Position numbers and translations under genes: made by a program. This document shows positions 37,852 through 46,355 of a stretch of DNA of 64,000 nt, one piece after another; position 1 is the first letter of the stretch; every line of letters starts with the position of its first letter. Source of the stretch: an uncultured Cryomorphaceae bacterium (GTDB lineage Bacteria > Bacteroidota > Bacteroidia > Flavobacteriales > Schleiferiaceae); NCBI GenBank assembly GCA_937120475.1, contig CAKZJV010000007.1, forward strand, positions 1,752,068 through 1,816,067. The letters are read 5' to 3'. The notes under the pieces are model-generated. The model worked only from the letters and a program-made list of their open reading frames with translations, was not told the DNA's origin and ran no database searches.

Positions 37852-40257
37852 TTATTCGTATTTGAGGGTATCCACGGCTTTTACCCGTGCAATTTTAATG
37901 GAGTGATAACTGATGATAATGTAGGCCAGCAAAATAGCCAGTAAACCTGAGCTCACAAAAATAAGAGGATGTAAATTAGTGGTATAGGCAAAATTGGAAA
38001 GCCAGCCACGGGTAAGTATGTAGGCCAACGGCAAGGCCAGTACTACGGAAATTATGATGAGCCATAGCATTTCACGAAACACCAACGAAACCACCTGGCG
38101 CACATCTGCCCCTAAAACCTTCCGGATTCCTATTTCCCGGGTTTTTAAATTGGTGGTAAAAGAGGCCAAACCGGTAAGCCCTAAAAAGGAAATGAAAATG
38201 GCCAGGTAGGTGAGGTATAATATCAACTGGCTTTGCCGTTGCTCTTCCTCGTAAAGCTTGAACAGATCGCGGTTGAGGAAGGAAAACTGGAAAGGCACCC
38301 CCGGTGTAAGCTTGGCAAAGGTCTTCTCCAGGTCATTCAGCGCACTTAAAAGGTTTTCACTATCCACACGAACGTGTAAATACCCGGCTGTTTCTTCCTG
38401 GTAAGTCATAATGGTAGGCTCAATATCGTCATGCAACGAATGAGCATTGAAGTCGCGCACCACCCCGATTACCTGGCCGGGGTAATTTTCGGCCTGACCC
38501 GGAGCTACAATTTCAACCTGTTGCCCGATGGGGTCCTTCCACCCCATCATACGCACCATAGCCTCGTTCACCACTACGGGATAGGTCTCCAGCTCTTCCG
38601 GCTGCCCGTTGAAACCTTGGCCTTTTACAAATTCCATTTCCATGGTTTGAAAATAATCAGCCCCCACCATCATAAAGTCCACCACCTGCTGCGAGGCCAC
38701 ACCTTCCATACCCGGAAAGTTAATCACAATACGATCTACCGATTTACCCGGAATGGTTTGCGCACTACTGCTGCTTTTTACATAGGGACTGCGCGCCAGT
38801 TTTTGACGGATATCCGATATACTGCGTGCCGTGAGCGTATCCCGTATGGGTATGAGAAGCACGTCTTCTTTATTAAAACCCAGGTCTTTTTGTTTTACGT
38901 AATCCATTTGCTGGTACATCAAGGTGGCGGTGATCACCACGGCCACCGAAGCCGTAAACTGAAAACCTACCAGCAGCTTGCGCACCCCCAGTCCCCGGTT
39001 TCGTTTCACCAGGCCTTTTTTAATGGCTGCCAGTGCCGGAACATTGCTTAGGTAAATGGCGGGAAACCAACCGCTCAGGAAGGCAATTATAGCCGCAAAT
39101 AACGGAGCCAGCCACCATAGCGATGAATAGCGGCTGAGATTCAGAGAGAGGTCTTTATTCATGATACTGTTGAGAGGGGTGAACTCCAAAACCAACTCTA
39201 CCGTAGCCAGCGCTACCAGCAAGGCTGCTGCTCCCAAAACCAGTGATTCGATAAGCACCTGATAGACGATTTCCCGCTTACCGGCACCCAGCACTTTTTG
39301 CATACCCGCCTCCTTAATCCTTCTAAGGCTTCGCACCGTGGCCATGTTTACATAATTGATGCAGGCCAGCACCAGTATTAAAAGGCCAATGCCGCTGAAT
39401 GCGTACAGGTAGCCACGGTTACCGGAAGACTGATCGTACTTTACGTGATTGTTGAAATGTACCTTATCCAGGCGGGTAAGGTTAATATCGTAACCGGCCT
39501 GTAAACCACTGCCTGACTCGGCCATGTACTTATCGTAAAAACCGGGGAACGACTCTGTCAGTTGCCCGGCTTCTGTAGGCTTATTAAGCCGTAAAAATGT
39601 GTGTGCTTCTATTTGCCAGAGGGAATTTTCCCAGCTTTCCAGCTTTTCATCCTGGTAAAAAGAGGAAATTAATGCGGAAAATATATGGTGGGTATTGGCG
39701 GGAAAGTCATCGATAATGCCAGTTACCGTGTATTCATAATTGTTGGTATTGATAACTTGCCCCAGGGGTAGTTCTTCCTCAAAATATTTTTCAGCGAAGG
39801 AGCGGGTAATTACAATGGACTGTGGTTTTGAAAGGGCGTTATCGGGATTTCCCGCTAAAAAAGGCAGCTCGAAAACCCGGAAGTAGTTGCGGTCCGCCAG
39901 GGCTACACCGGCATTTCCAGCCTGCACGCCCGGGCGTTTAAACAACACGCTTTCATTAATGTGGATCAAGCGGGTAGTGCCTTCAACGTAGGGAAACTCC
40001 CTTTCCAGCAAAGGTGCAAGGCCCACTCCGGCACCTCCGTATTCCTCCAATTGTTCATCTACCCTGAACACAGAGCTCACCCGGTATATTTCTTTATAAT
40101 TGGGAATATGCTGATCGTAGGTGATCTCGCTCCGCAGGTATAAAAAAACAATAATGCACACCCCCAGGCCAATGGCTAGCCCCATTACGTTCAGCAAGGT
40201 ATAAACCCGGCTTTTCATCAGTGATCGAATGGCAAATTTTAAGCGGAACTTATGCAT
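37852..40257 (-). CDS. ABC transporter permease, MacB/FtsX type with two MacB-PCD domains
   Basis: 801 aa from the ATG at 40257, which begins [19 protein letters not shown]. The longer frame to 40326 would lie inside the ATPase gene. Layout: a first membrane helix at about 22-42, a large periplasmic domain, three helices (about 285-420), another helix near 450, a second periplasmic domain, and three C-terminal helices. This is the duplicated FtsX/MacB form widespread in Bacteroidota. Start and upstream stop overlap (ATGCATAA), so the ATPase and permease are translationally coupled. Likely extrudes a peptide, lipid or drug, or transmits force to the envelope. Confidence 0.92.
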   Translation of the reverse strand: MHKFRLKFAIRSLMKSRVYTLLNVMGLAIGLGVCIIVFLYLRSEITYDQHIPNYKEIYRVSSVFRVDEQLEEYGGAGVGLAPLLEREFPYVEGTTRLIHINESVLFKRPGVQAGNAGVALADRNYFRVFELPFLAGNPDNALSKPQSIVITRSFAEKYFEEELPLGQVINTNNYEYTVTGIIDDFPANTHHIFSALISSFYQDEKLESWENSLWQIEAHTFLRLNKPTEAGQLTESFPGFYDKYMAESGSGLQAGYDINLTRLDKVHFNNHVKYDQSSGNRGYLYAFSGIGLLILVLACINYVNMATVRSLRRIKEAGMQKVLGAGKREIVYQVLIESLVLGAAALLVALATVELVLEFTPLNSIMNKDLSLNLSRYSSLWWLAPLFAAIIAFLSGWFPAIYLSNVPALAAIKKGLVKRNRGLGVRKLLVGFQFTASVAVVITATLMYQQMDYVKQKDLGFNKEDVLLIPIRDTLTARSISDIRQKLARSPYVKSSSSAQTIPGKSVDRIVINFPGMEGVASQQVVDFMMVGADYFQTMEMEFVKGQGFNGQPEELETYPVVVNEAMVRMMGWKDPIGQQVEIVAPGQAENYPGQVIGVVRDFNAHSLHDDIEPTIMTYQEETAGYLHVRVDSENLLSALNDLEKTFAKLTPGVPFQFSFLNRDLFKLYEEEQRQSQLILYLTYLAIFISFLGLTGLASFTTNLKTREIGIRKVLGADVRQVVSLVFREMLWLIIISVVLALPLAYILTRGWLSNFAYTTNLHPLIFVSSGLLAILLAYIIISYHSIKIARVKAVDTLKYE

Positions 40258-40933
40258 GCAACAACTGCTTTTCAGAAACAATGTGCCCATCCACCAACTT
40301 GATAATTCGGTTGGTGTAGGCGGCATCGTTCATGGAGTGGGTTACCATAATTATGGTGCTGCCCGCCTCATTCAGGTTGCTGAGCATCTCCATAATTTCG
40401 TTGCCGTGCTGCGAGTCGAGGTTACCGGTGGGTTCGTCTGCCAGAATAAGAGCCGGGTTGGTTACAATGGCTCTTCCGATGGCTACCCGCTGCTGCTGCC
40501 CCCCGGAGAGTTCGTAAGGGGAATGGGCACTGCGGTGCCCGAGCCCGATTTGTTCGAGTATGCGGTCCACCCGTTTTTTGCGTTCCCCGCTTTTTACACC
40601 GAGATATACCAATGGTAATTCGATATTCTCAAAAACACTGAGTTCGTCAAGGAGATTGAAATTCTGAAAAATGAAACCAATGTTTCCCTTGCGGAGCTTT
40701 ACTTTTTCCCGTTCGGAAAGGTTGCGCACATCGGTATCGTTAAAAATGTACAGGCCGCTGTCGTATGAATCCAACAGCCCGATAATGTTGAGCAAGGTGG
40801 TTTTTCCGCAGCCGGAAGGCCCCATTACCGAAACAAATTCGCCCCGGTCAACTTTAAGGCTAACCTCTGAAATAGCACGGGTTTCAACCGAACGTGTATT
40901 GTATGTTTTTACCAGATGATGTAAATGGATCAT
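40250..40933 (-). CDS. ABC transporter ATP-binding protein, MacB/LolD family
   Basis: 227 aa. Walker [10 protein letters not shown] (38-46), Q-loop FIFQNFNLL, signature [15 protein letters not shown], Walker [13 protein letters not shown], and His-switch MVTHS are all intact. This is the typical partner of the FtsX-like permease encoded next. The 288-nt gap upstream contains a large inverted repeat, so expression may be controlled there. Confidence 0.95.
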   Translation of the reverse strand: MIHLHHLVKTYNTRSVETRAISEVSLKVDRGEFVSVMGPSGCGKTTLLNIIGLLDSYDSGLYIFNDTDVRNLSEREKVKLRKGNIGFIFQNFNLLDELSVFENIELPLVYLGVKSGERKKRVDRILEQIGLGHRSAHSPYELSGGQQQRVAIGRAIVTNPALILADEPTGNLDSQHGNEIMEMLSNLNEAGSTIIMVTHSMNDAAYTNRIIKLVDGHIVSEKQLLHA

Positions 40934-40959
40934 TCTGCTGCAAGATTATTAAAATAGAA

Positions 40960-41039
40960 AAAGCCCTCTGCCGGGATGTTTTGTACGTTTAACACAAAAT
41001 TACCTACAAGGTAAAAAAGAACTTGGCAAAGAGGGCTTT
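40960..41039 (-). promoter_or_regulatory. Long-range inverted repeat, possible structured leader or attenuator before the ABC operon
   Basis: Perfect 10-bp arms AAAGCCCTCT (40960-40969) and AGAGGGCTTT (41030-41039) enclose 60 nt. On the minus strand the enclosed part can form two further hairpins, ACCT/AGGT and TTTTGT/ACAAAA, which would give a three-way junction. The right-hand end runs into TTTTTC, terminator-like. Inside it, TAATTTTG (minus, 41002-40995) matches the -7 consensus with a TTTG 24 nt upstream in the outer arm. It could therefore be a leaky terminator, an attenuator, or a promoter with paired operator arms. Confidence 0.45.
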
Positions 41040-41079
41040 ATGGGTACTAACAAAGAATGATCTTAAAAAAACCCGGAGT

Positions 41080-41166
41080 GGTACAGGACGAAGTATAACC
41101 GATTAACCCTAAAATTCTGCTACTTGAACTTGAAATTAAACAACCAATTGACATCCGACCTGTACC
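41080..41166. repeat. Distant inverted repeat GGTACAGG/CCTGTACC
   Basis: Perfect 8-bp arms at 41080-41087 and 41159-41166, both next to CCGG-like bases, separated by 71 nt. They are in the same gene-free region as the 10-bp repeat. Function unknown; could be chance. Confidence 0.3.
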
Positions 41167-41221
41167 GGAAACTAATTTAATATGATGAAAGAACTAATGC
41201 TGATTCACAGCTTATCCGGGT

Positions 41222-41578
41222 TTAAAGTCGTACGTAACGGACGCTTATTTCATGAACTTTATTGGCCAGTGCCTCGTTAATGGCAATCTTTTTACCCTTG
41301 AGCATTTGGGTTACATACTGGTTTACCAGGCAATTTTCGCCTTCAACACTTACTACGGCCAAATCGCCCTCTTTATTCATTACGAATTGTAGATTTACTG
41401 AGGCATCGTCAAGGTTTAGCTTGTGCATTTCCAGGGCTTCGAGGGTTGAAACCACATTGGACTTCAGATCTTCAACCGTTTCCATCGGTTTTTCTTCAGG
41501 TGTGGCAGCGGCTCCCGTAAAGCCTATCAGAGACAGGCTTACGAGTAGGGCCATTGCTGTTGTTCGGATAGTTGACAT
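41222..41578 (-). CDS. Small exported protein, predicted sigma-54 target of the adjacent response regulator
   Basis: 118 aa with a signal peptide (cleavage near FTGAAA, residue 25). The mature part has a helical start (TVEDLKSNVVSTLEALEMHK) and a beta-alpha end, VNLQFVMNKEGDLAVVSVEGEN...YVTQMLKGKKI, that looks like the TonB C-terminal type of fold seen in small Bacteroidota periplasmic proteins. That likeness is tentative. Upstream lies a -24/-12 promoter and two palindromes. It is divergent from the NtrC-type regulator gene and precedes the ABC operon on the same strand. Confidence 0.75.
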   Translation of the reverse strand: MSTIRTTAMALLVSLSLIGFTGAAATPEEKPMETVEDLKSNVVSTLEALEMHKLNLDDASVNLQFVMNKEGDLAVVSVEGENCLVNQYVTQMLKGKKIAINEALANKVHEISVRYVRL

Positions 41579-41613
41579 TTTTTTATGTTTTAGTTTTCGT
41601 TACTTAAAGAATG

Positions 41614-41628
41614 GCAAGCCGCGTACCT
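41614..41628 (-). promoter_or_regulatory. Sigma-54 (-24/-12) promoter of the small exported protein gene
   Basis: The minus strand reads AGGTACG-CGGC-TTGC against the consensus TGGCACG-N4-TTGC. GG (41627-41626) and GC (41615-41614) are separated by exactly 10 nt, as sigma-54 RNA polymerase requires. Expected transcription start near 41602, 24 nt before the ATG. Confidence 0.7.
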
Positions 41629-41681
41629 AAAGTTTATCGTTTTGATTTTCAGTTGTTTATTTTTTTGTGTTCTCAAAAAGG

Positions 41682-41697
41682 TGTTCGCTAACGAACA
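41682..41697. promoter_or_regulatory. Palindromic activator site 1 (TGTTCG/CGAACA)
   Basis: TGTTCGCTAACGAACA has perfect 6-bp arms around CTAA. Its centre is about 88 nt upstream of the predicted sigma-54 start, the usual distance for an enhancer-binding protein site. A further TGTTC half-site lies at 41668-41672. Confidence 0.65.
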
Positions 41698-41701
41698 GTA
41701 A

Positions 41702-41733
41702 TTTGTTCGATTTTGAACAATAGAATACTTTCA
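41702..41733 (+). promoter_or_regulatory. Housekeeping promoter of the response regulator gene
   Basis: TTTG (41702-41705), a 20-nt spacer, TACTTTCA (41726-41733), a partial match to TAnnTTTG. Palindrome 2 occupies the spacer, so bound regulator would block this promoter. Confidence 0.4.
41703..41720. promoter_or_regulatory. Palindromic activator/autorepressor site 2 (TTGTTC/GAACAA)
   Basis: TTGTTCGATTTTGAACAA has perfect 6-bp arms around 6 nt. It shares the TGTTC/GAACA core with site 1, and the centres are 22 bp apart, about two helical turns, so dimers would sit on the same face of the DNA. Confidence 0.65.
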
Positions 41734-41737
41734 TCCC

Positions 41738-43099
41738 ATGGAAAGTAACTACCGTATTCTTGTTGTTGATGACGATGATGATATCCTCACTTCTGCGCGA
41801 TTGCTGCTAAAGCAGCGCTACGCCAAGGTGGTTACCATTTCTGATCCGCAGGTGCTTAACCACAATCTTTCCAAGCACCACCCGGACCTGGTTTTACTGG
41901 ATATGAACTTCCGCAGGGGAGTGAATGACGGCCGGGAGGGGATGTACTGGCTGGAACATATTATGGAGGTAAGCCCGAAAACGCAGGTGGTGCTAATGAC
42001 GGCCTACGGTGAGGTAGAGCTGGCGGTGGCCGCCATTAAAAAAGGTGCCTATGATTTTGTGCTGAAACCCTGGACCAATGAAAAGCTGATATCCACTTTG
42101 GATAATGCCCTGCGCCTGGGCCGGGAACAAAAAAAGGTGGAACAGTTGGAACAAACCAAAACTTCGCTGGAAGAGTCTTTGGGCCTTACACCCGAAGACC
42201 TGGTGAGCCGTTCATCGGCCATGCGCCAGGTTTTGGAAACCATACAAAAGGTAAGTGCAACGGATGCCAACATTTTATTGCTGGGTGAAAACGGTACGGG
42301 AAAAAGTGTTCTGGCCATGACGCTTCATCGTCTTTCCCACCGTAACCGCAATTCCTTTATTACGGTTGATTTAGGGGCATTGAATGAAAACCTTTTTGAG
42401 AGTGAGCTTTTCGGACATAAAAAAGGGGCTTTTACCGATGCCCACGCAGATAAACCGGGCCGTTTTGAGGTGGCTCATGAGGGAACCATTTTCCTGGACG
42501 AAATCGGCAACCTTCCGTTGAGCCTACAGGCCAAACTATTAACGATCATTCAAAACCGAAAGGTTACCAGGCTTGGAGAAAACCGCGAAAGGCAGGTAGA
42601 TGTGCGTTTGATTACCGCTACCAATATGCCAATCCGGCAAATGGTGAATGAGGGCAGCTTCCGGCAGGATCTTTTATACCGCATCAATACGGTTGAAATT
42701 GAAGTTCCTCCCCTACGGCAGCGGCAGGAGGATATTCCCATCCTGGCCAAGCGTTTCCTGGACCGCTTCAGCAAAAAGTACCACAAGCCCAAACTTTACT
42801 TTAGTGAAGAGGCTATTGATCGCCTGTGTGATTACCACTGGCCGGGCAACATCCGGGAACTGGAGCACGCCATAGAGCGGGCGGTTATTATGAACGAAGG
42901 GCAGGAAATTCAGAATTTTGGTTTGCAGTTGGAGGAAAACGGTAGCCTAAGGCCCGATGACCTGAACCTGGAAAGTATGGAGAAACACCTCATTGTGAAG
43001 GCCCTGGAAAAATACAAGGGAAATATTTCAAGGGCCGCATCGGAGCTGGGTATTACCAGGGCCGCACTGTACCGCAGAATGGAAAAGCATGACATTTAA
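41738..43099 (+). CDS. Sigma-54-dependent response regulator (NtrC family)
   Basis: 453 aa: receiver domain (acidic pocket DDDDD, phosphoacceptor Asp55 in LVLLDMNF), an AAA+ ATPase domain with Walker A GENGTGKS (183-190), and a C-terminal Fis-type helix-turn-helix (ISRAASELGITRAALYRRMEKH). The sigma-54-contacting loop is GAFTDA (230-235) rather than the canonical GAFTGA. It activates sigma-54 RNA polymerase when phosphorylated. The last 11 nt overlap the kinase gene, so the two form a cognate pair. Likely targets are the divergent exported-protein gene and possibly the ABC operon beyond it. Confidence 0.95.
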   Translation: MESNYRILVVDDDDDILTSARLLLKQRYAKVVTISDPQVLNHNLSKHHPDLVLLDMNFRRGVNDGREGMYWLEHIMEVSPKTQVVLMTAYGEVELAVAAIKKGAYDFVLKPWTNEKLISTLDNALRLGREQKKVEQLEQTKTSLEESLGLTPEDLVSRSSAMRQVLETIQKVSATDANILLLGENGTGKSVLAMTLHRLSHRNRNSFITVDLGALNENLFESELFGHKKGAFTDAHADKPGRFEVAHEGTIFLDEIGNLPLSLQAKLLTIIQNRKVTRLGENRERQVDVRLITATNMPIRQMVNEGSFRQDLLYRINTVEIEVPPLRQRQEDIPILAKRFLDRFSKKYHKPKLYFSEEAIDRLCDYHWPGNIRELEHAIERAVIMNEGQEIQNFGLQLEENGSLRPDDLNLESMEKHLIVKALEKYKGNISRAASELGITRAALYRRMEKHDI

Positions 43100-44435
43100 T
43101 CACTTCGGTTTTGGGTTGGCTATGCGTATCGGTTTAATTCTGTTAAACCTGATCCTGTTTGCATTGGCCATAAGCAGTGCACAATTGCTGTTCACTTTTA
43201 TTTTAATGGGCCTCATACTAATAGGCCAGGTAGCTGAACTGTGGCACTTTGTTAACCATACCAACCGCGAACTGAATAAATTCTTTCAGGCTATTCGGCA
43301 CGAAGACTATTCCGTACATTTTTCAGGGCATGGCCGTGGCAAAAGCTTTCAGCAGCTGGACCAGAACTTTAAGGAGCTGATTGAAAAACTAAAGCAGTCG
43401 CGTATGGGCCAGCAAAGCCAGGCGGAATTGCTGCAAACGGTAATGGAGAATGTGAAGGTGGGAATAATTGTGGTGGAAGAAGGTGGCAGTGTAACCTTTA
43501 TGAATCACAACGCCCGTGAACTGTTGCAGTGCCCCCACTTTCACAATTGGGAGATGTTCAGGAAAAGGAAACCTTCTTTTGCAGAGGCCCTTGGTGATTT
43601 CAACTTTGGAGGCAGGCGCTTGATACAACTGGATGACCGGGAGTTTTACCTGGACCTGGAACACCTCAGTCTCTTGGGTCAGCGATATCACCTCATCTCC
43701 TTTTCCGATCTGCTTAACGAAATCGAACAAAAGGAAATTGAGGCCTGGCATAAATTAATTCGCATACTGGCTCACGAGGTTATGAATTCCGTTACGCCCA
43801 TCAGTTCCCTTTCGGATACGGTATATAAGATGCTATCCAATGCCGAGGGAAAACCGATTGCTCCGGGAGAATTTACTGCCGACCGTATCGAGGATATCCG
43901 TGAAGCCATGGGCACCATAGTCCGCAGAAGCCGGGGGATGTTGAGCTTTGTAGAAGAGTACCGCAAGCTCACCAAATTACCGGCTCCAAACCTGGAAGTA
44001 GTTTCTTTAGCTGAGCTCTTAGAGGACGTAATTAAACTAATGAAGCCCCAAATGGCCCACGCTACGGTTCAGATTAAAATGGAGTTAGAACAGCCAAAAC
44101 TGGCGGTTAAAGCGGATCGTAAGATGATTGAACAGGTTTTGATTAACCTTATCAGCAACAGCATTTATGCCCTGGAAGGGAAGCATGACGGCCTTATTAC
44201 CTTGGCCGCCAACCGCAACGATGAACATACTTTGTTACGAGTTACCGATAACGGTAAAGGGATACCGGAAGAATTGGTGAACCAGATTTTCATTCCCTTC
44301 TTTTCTACCCGTAAAAACGGTTCCGGCATAGGCCTTACCCTCAGCAAAAATATTATGAAGCTGCATAACGGCAGCATTACCGTTCAGTCACGGGAAGGAG
44401 AGGGCACTTCTTTTTTACTGAGTTTTCTGAATTAA
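43089..44435 (+). CDS. Sensor histidine kinase, cognate partner of the NtrC-family regulator
   Basis: 448 aa. Two N-terminal membrane helices (about 12-30 and 33-52) with almost no loop between them, so the signal is probably sensed in the membrane or cytoplasm. A PAS-like domain (about 110-215) precedes the H-box LAHEVMNSVTPISS (His229), followed by HATPase boxes NLISNSIYAL, DNGKGIP and GSGIGLTLS. It overlaps the response regulator by 11 nt. The genes converge with a T9SS cargo gene. Confidence 0.94.
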   Translation: MTFNHFGFGLAMRIGLILLNLILFALAISSAQLLFTFILMGLILIGQVAELWHFVNHTNRELNKFFQAIRHEDYSVHFSGHGRGKSFQQLDQNFKELIEKLKQSRMGQQSQAELLQTVMENVKVGIIVVEEGGSVTFMNHNARELLQCPHFHNWEMFRKRKPSFAEALGDFNFGGRRLIQLDDREFYLDLEHLSLLGQRYHLISFSDLLNEIEQKEIEAWHKLIRILAHEVMNSVTPISSLSDTVYKMLSNAEGKPIAPGEFTADRIEDIREAMGTIVRRSRGMLSFVEEYRKLTKLPAPNLEVVSLAELLEDVIKLMKPQMAHATVQIKMELEQPKLAVKADRKMIEQVLINLISNSIYALEGKHDGLITLAANRNDEHTLLRVTDNGKGIPEELVNQIFIPFFSTRKNGSGIGLTLSKNIMKLHNGSITVQSREGEGTSFLLSFLN

Positions 44436-44458
44436 TCAAGTCCGGCCAATTAGGTAAC

Positions 44459-46309
44459 CTACTCGTGGTATAAAGGAAAAGCTTTGCTGCCTTTATCCCC
44501 TTGGATTTTGACCAGGTATAAACCAGACTTAAGCTTATCGAGGGGTATGGTTACCAATTCTCCGGTTTGAAACTCATCTTCTTCCAATAACCTACCAGCT
44601 CCATCAATGAGTTGGACTATTCCATTACCCATATTTACCGGGATGTTGATTTTCACAAAACCTTTGGCCGGATTGGGGTAAATCGAAATCTCTTGTTCAA
44701 ATTCTTCAAAACCAACGGTATAAATCACAATACAATCAGAGGTATCAATGCAACCATTTTCATTAGTAATAATTAAGGCATAACTCCCATTTTTTACCGG
44801 AGTGAATGAACGGCCGGTATCCGGTAAAACCATACTATTAAAACAATCATACCAACGATAGGTTGCACTATCTTCCTCCGCTGTAAAGGTGCCTCCATGG
44901 TTACTTTTGATAACGTTACTATTTACCGAGTCCGTTCCTATGAGGGTTAGGGTAACTAAAGAATCATTGGTATTATTGATAAACCTTGTGGTATAGGTGC
45001 CAAACGTGTCCAGCAAACGTCCGTTAAAATTGTAAGGTCTTCCATTACACAGAAAAGCATCTGCGGTATCAATGTAGCCAATAGGGTGCTCAAAGGGACC
45101 AATATCTACAATGCCCCCAACAATCCTTGGGTTACCTAGTAAATCCACAGGAAAATATTCATTGGTATCTCCATCTTCATCATAGTCTATCAGGTCTTTA
45201 GGGATACTATCATTAAACCCTTGATTTATGCCTCTTGAGGTGAAGTGGTAGCGAAAATCAAAATTGGCTGAATCCAGAAAAACCGGTGTGGTGTCCTGGT
45301 TTCCTCCCAGGTCAATAGCGTAATTACCGTTCCATTGCCAACTACCACTTCCACCGCTCCCCGGAAGCATGCAATGCGAAAATTTAAAATTGTCAAGCCA
45401 AGTAACCGGGTAAAGATCATTTATGAAGCTATTACTGATCTCACTATTATAGCCAATGTCACGGTAATCTCCAGTTATGTTTCCATTGCGTTCATTATCA
45501 AAACTTGATATATGGTAGCTCTTTGCATAAAACTCTTTGCTGGTATTATGCTGATGGTTATATATTGCCCCGGGGTTTAAGAAGTTGTGGTTATCATAAA
45601 CCAATAAGTTTATCATTATTGCATTACTATTGTTATTGTAAATACCTGCACCTACAAAATCTGCATAATTGTCGTGTATAATGCAATTTGCTATGAACGG
45701 TGAACTACTCCGATTAAAAATTGCTGCACCTCGTGAGGTGGTAGAGTGTTCTTTTAACACAAGATTAACCAAAGCGGGTGAAGACTTATAGTTGTATATT
45801 CCTGCTCCCCCGCTGATCGATCCTGTGGAACCACCTGAATAGTAATCAAACCCACAACATACCGTAAATCCATCAAGTCTTGCTTTCCAGTTAAGGTCAT
45901 TATCATCATTGGTTATTACATGGATGGAATTATCACCCGAGGAGTTAACCACACCCACATCTCCTGATAAAACAGTCTGATTAGCCAGCCAATTACGATT
46001 TAACCGGGAACTATCACCACTCTGAAACCCTCCAAAAACAGTTACACTATCCTTTAAAACGAAAGTGTATAAAGCGGAATGGATTGTCGAATCACCAAAT
46101 TTGTCCAAATAAGGTTTGTATGTGCCCTTAGCTACCCAAATCTCATCACCAGGTTGCGCGGTATCCAATGCCAACTGAACATGAGTGTAGGCATTTAACC
46201 AATCAGAACCATTATTTAAGCCTGAGGCGTTTAAATCAACATACAGTGTGTCTTGCGCAAAACCGGATTTTAAAATGAAAAGCAGGACGAGGATTAAGGT
46301 AGGTTTCAC
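44459..46309 (-). CDS. T9SS-secreted right-handed beta-helix protein
   Basis: 616 aa. Signal peptide (to about residue 18, KSGFAQ), then an N-terminal pattern typical of parallel beta-helix surface proteins (YVDLNASGLNNGSDWLNAYT, GDEIWVAKGTYKP, repeated N/G-rich turns GAGIYNN). An Ig-like/PKD-like segment follows, and the last ~80 residues are a type A T9SS sorting domain (ISIYPNPAKGFVKINIP ... LKSGLYLVKIQ). Exported through the type IX system and probably attached to the surface or released. The DNA looks visibly richer in A+T than the neighbours. A TAGTTTTG -7-like box lies at 46348-46341 on the minus strand. Confidence 0.9.
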   Translation of the reverse strand: MKPTLILVLLFILKSGFAQDTLYVDLNASGLNNGSDWLNAYTHVQLALDTAQPGDEIWVAKGTYKPYLDKFGDSTIHSALYTFVLKDSVTVFGGFQSGDSSRLNRNWLANQTVLSGDVGVVNSSGDNSIHVITNDDNDLNWKARLDGFTVCCGFDYYSGGSTGSISGGAGIYNYKSSPALVNLVLKEHSTTSRGAAIFNRSSSPFIANCIIHDNYADFVGAGIYNNNSNAIMINLLVYDNHNFLNPGAIYNHQHNTSKEFYAKSYHISSFDNERNGNITGDYRDIGYNSEISNSFINDLYPVTWLDNFKFSHCMLPGSGGSGSWQWNGNYAIDLGGNQDTTPVFLDSANFDFRYHFTSRGINQGFNDSIPKDLIDYDEDGDTNEYFPVDLLGNPRIVGGIVDIGPFEHPIGYIDTADAFLCNGRPYNFNGRLLDTFGTYTTRFINNTNDSLVTLTLIGTDSVNSNVIKSNHGGTFTAEEDSATYRWYDCFNSMVLPDTGRSFTPVKNGSYALIITNENGCIDTSDCIVIYTVGFEEFEQEISIYPNPAKGFVKINIPVNMGNGIVQLIDGAGRLLEEDEFQTGELVTIPLDKLKSGLYLVKIQGDKGSKAFPLYHE

Positions 46310-46355
46310 GATAAATTATTTTTTCATAAAGGGCTTCCTACAAAACTAGAGAAAT

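Noticed and set aside
38431-39051. 206-aa plus-strand frame
   Set aside because: Antisense to the ABC permease; His-rich composition is typical of a shadow of a membrane gene.
40258-40326. N-terminal extension of the ABC permease
   Set aside because: It lies inside the ATPase gene; the ATGCATAA overlap marks the natural start at 40257.
43089-44435. Reading the GAFTDA loop of the preceding regulator as a sign of lost sigma-54 activity
   Set aside because: Position 5 of GAFTGA varies in some working activators, and the adjacent sigma-54 promoter and paired sites argue that the regulator is functional.
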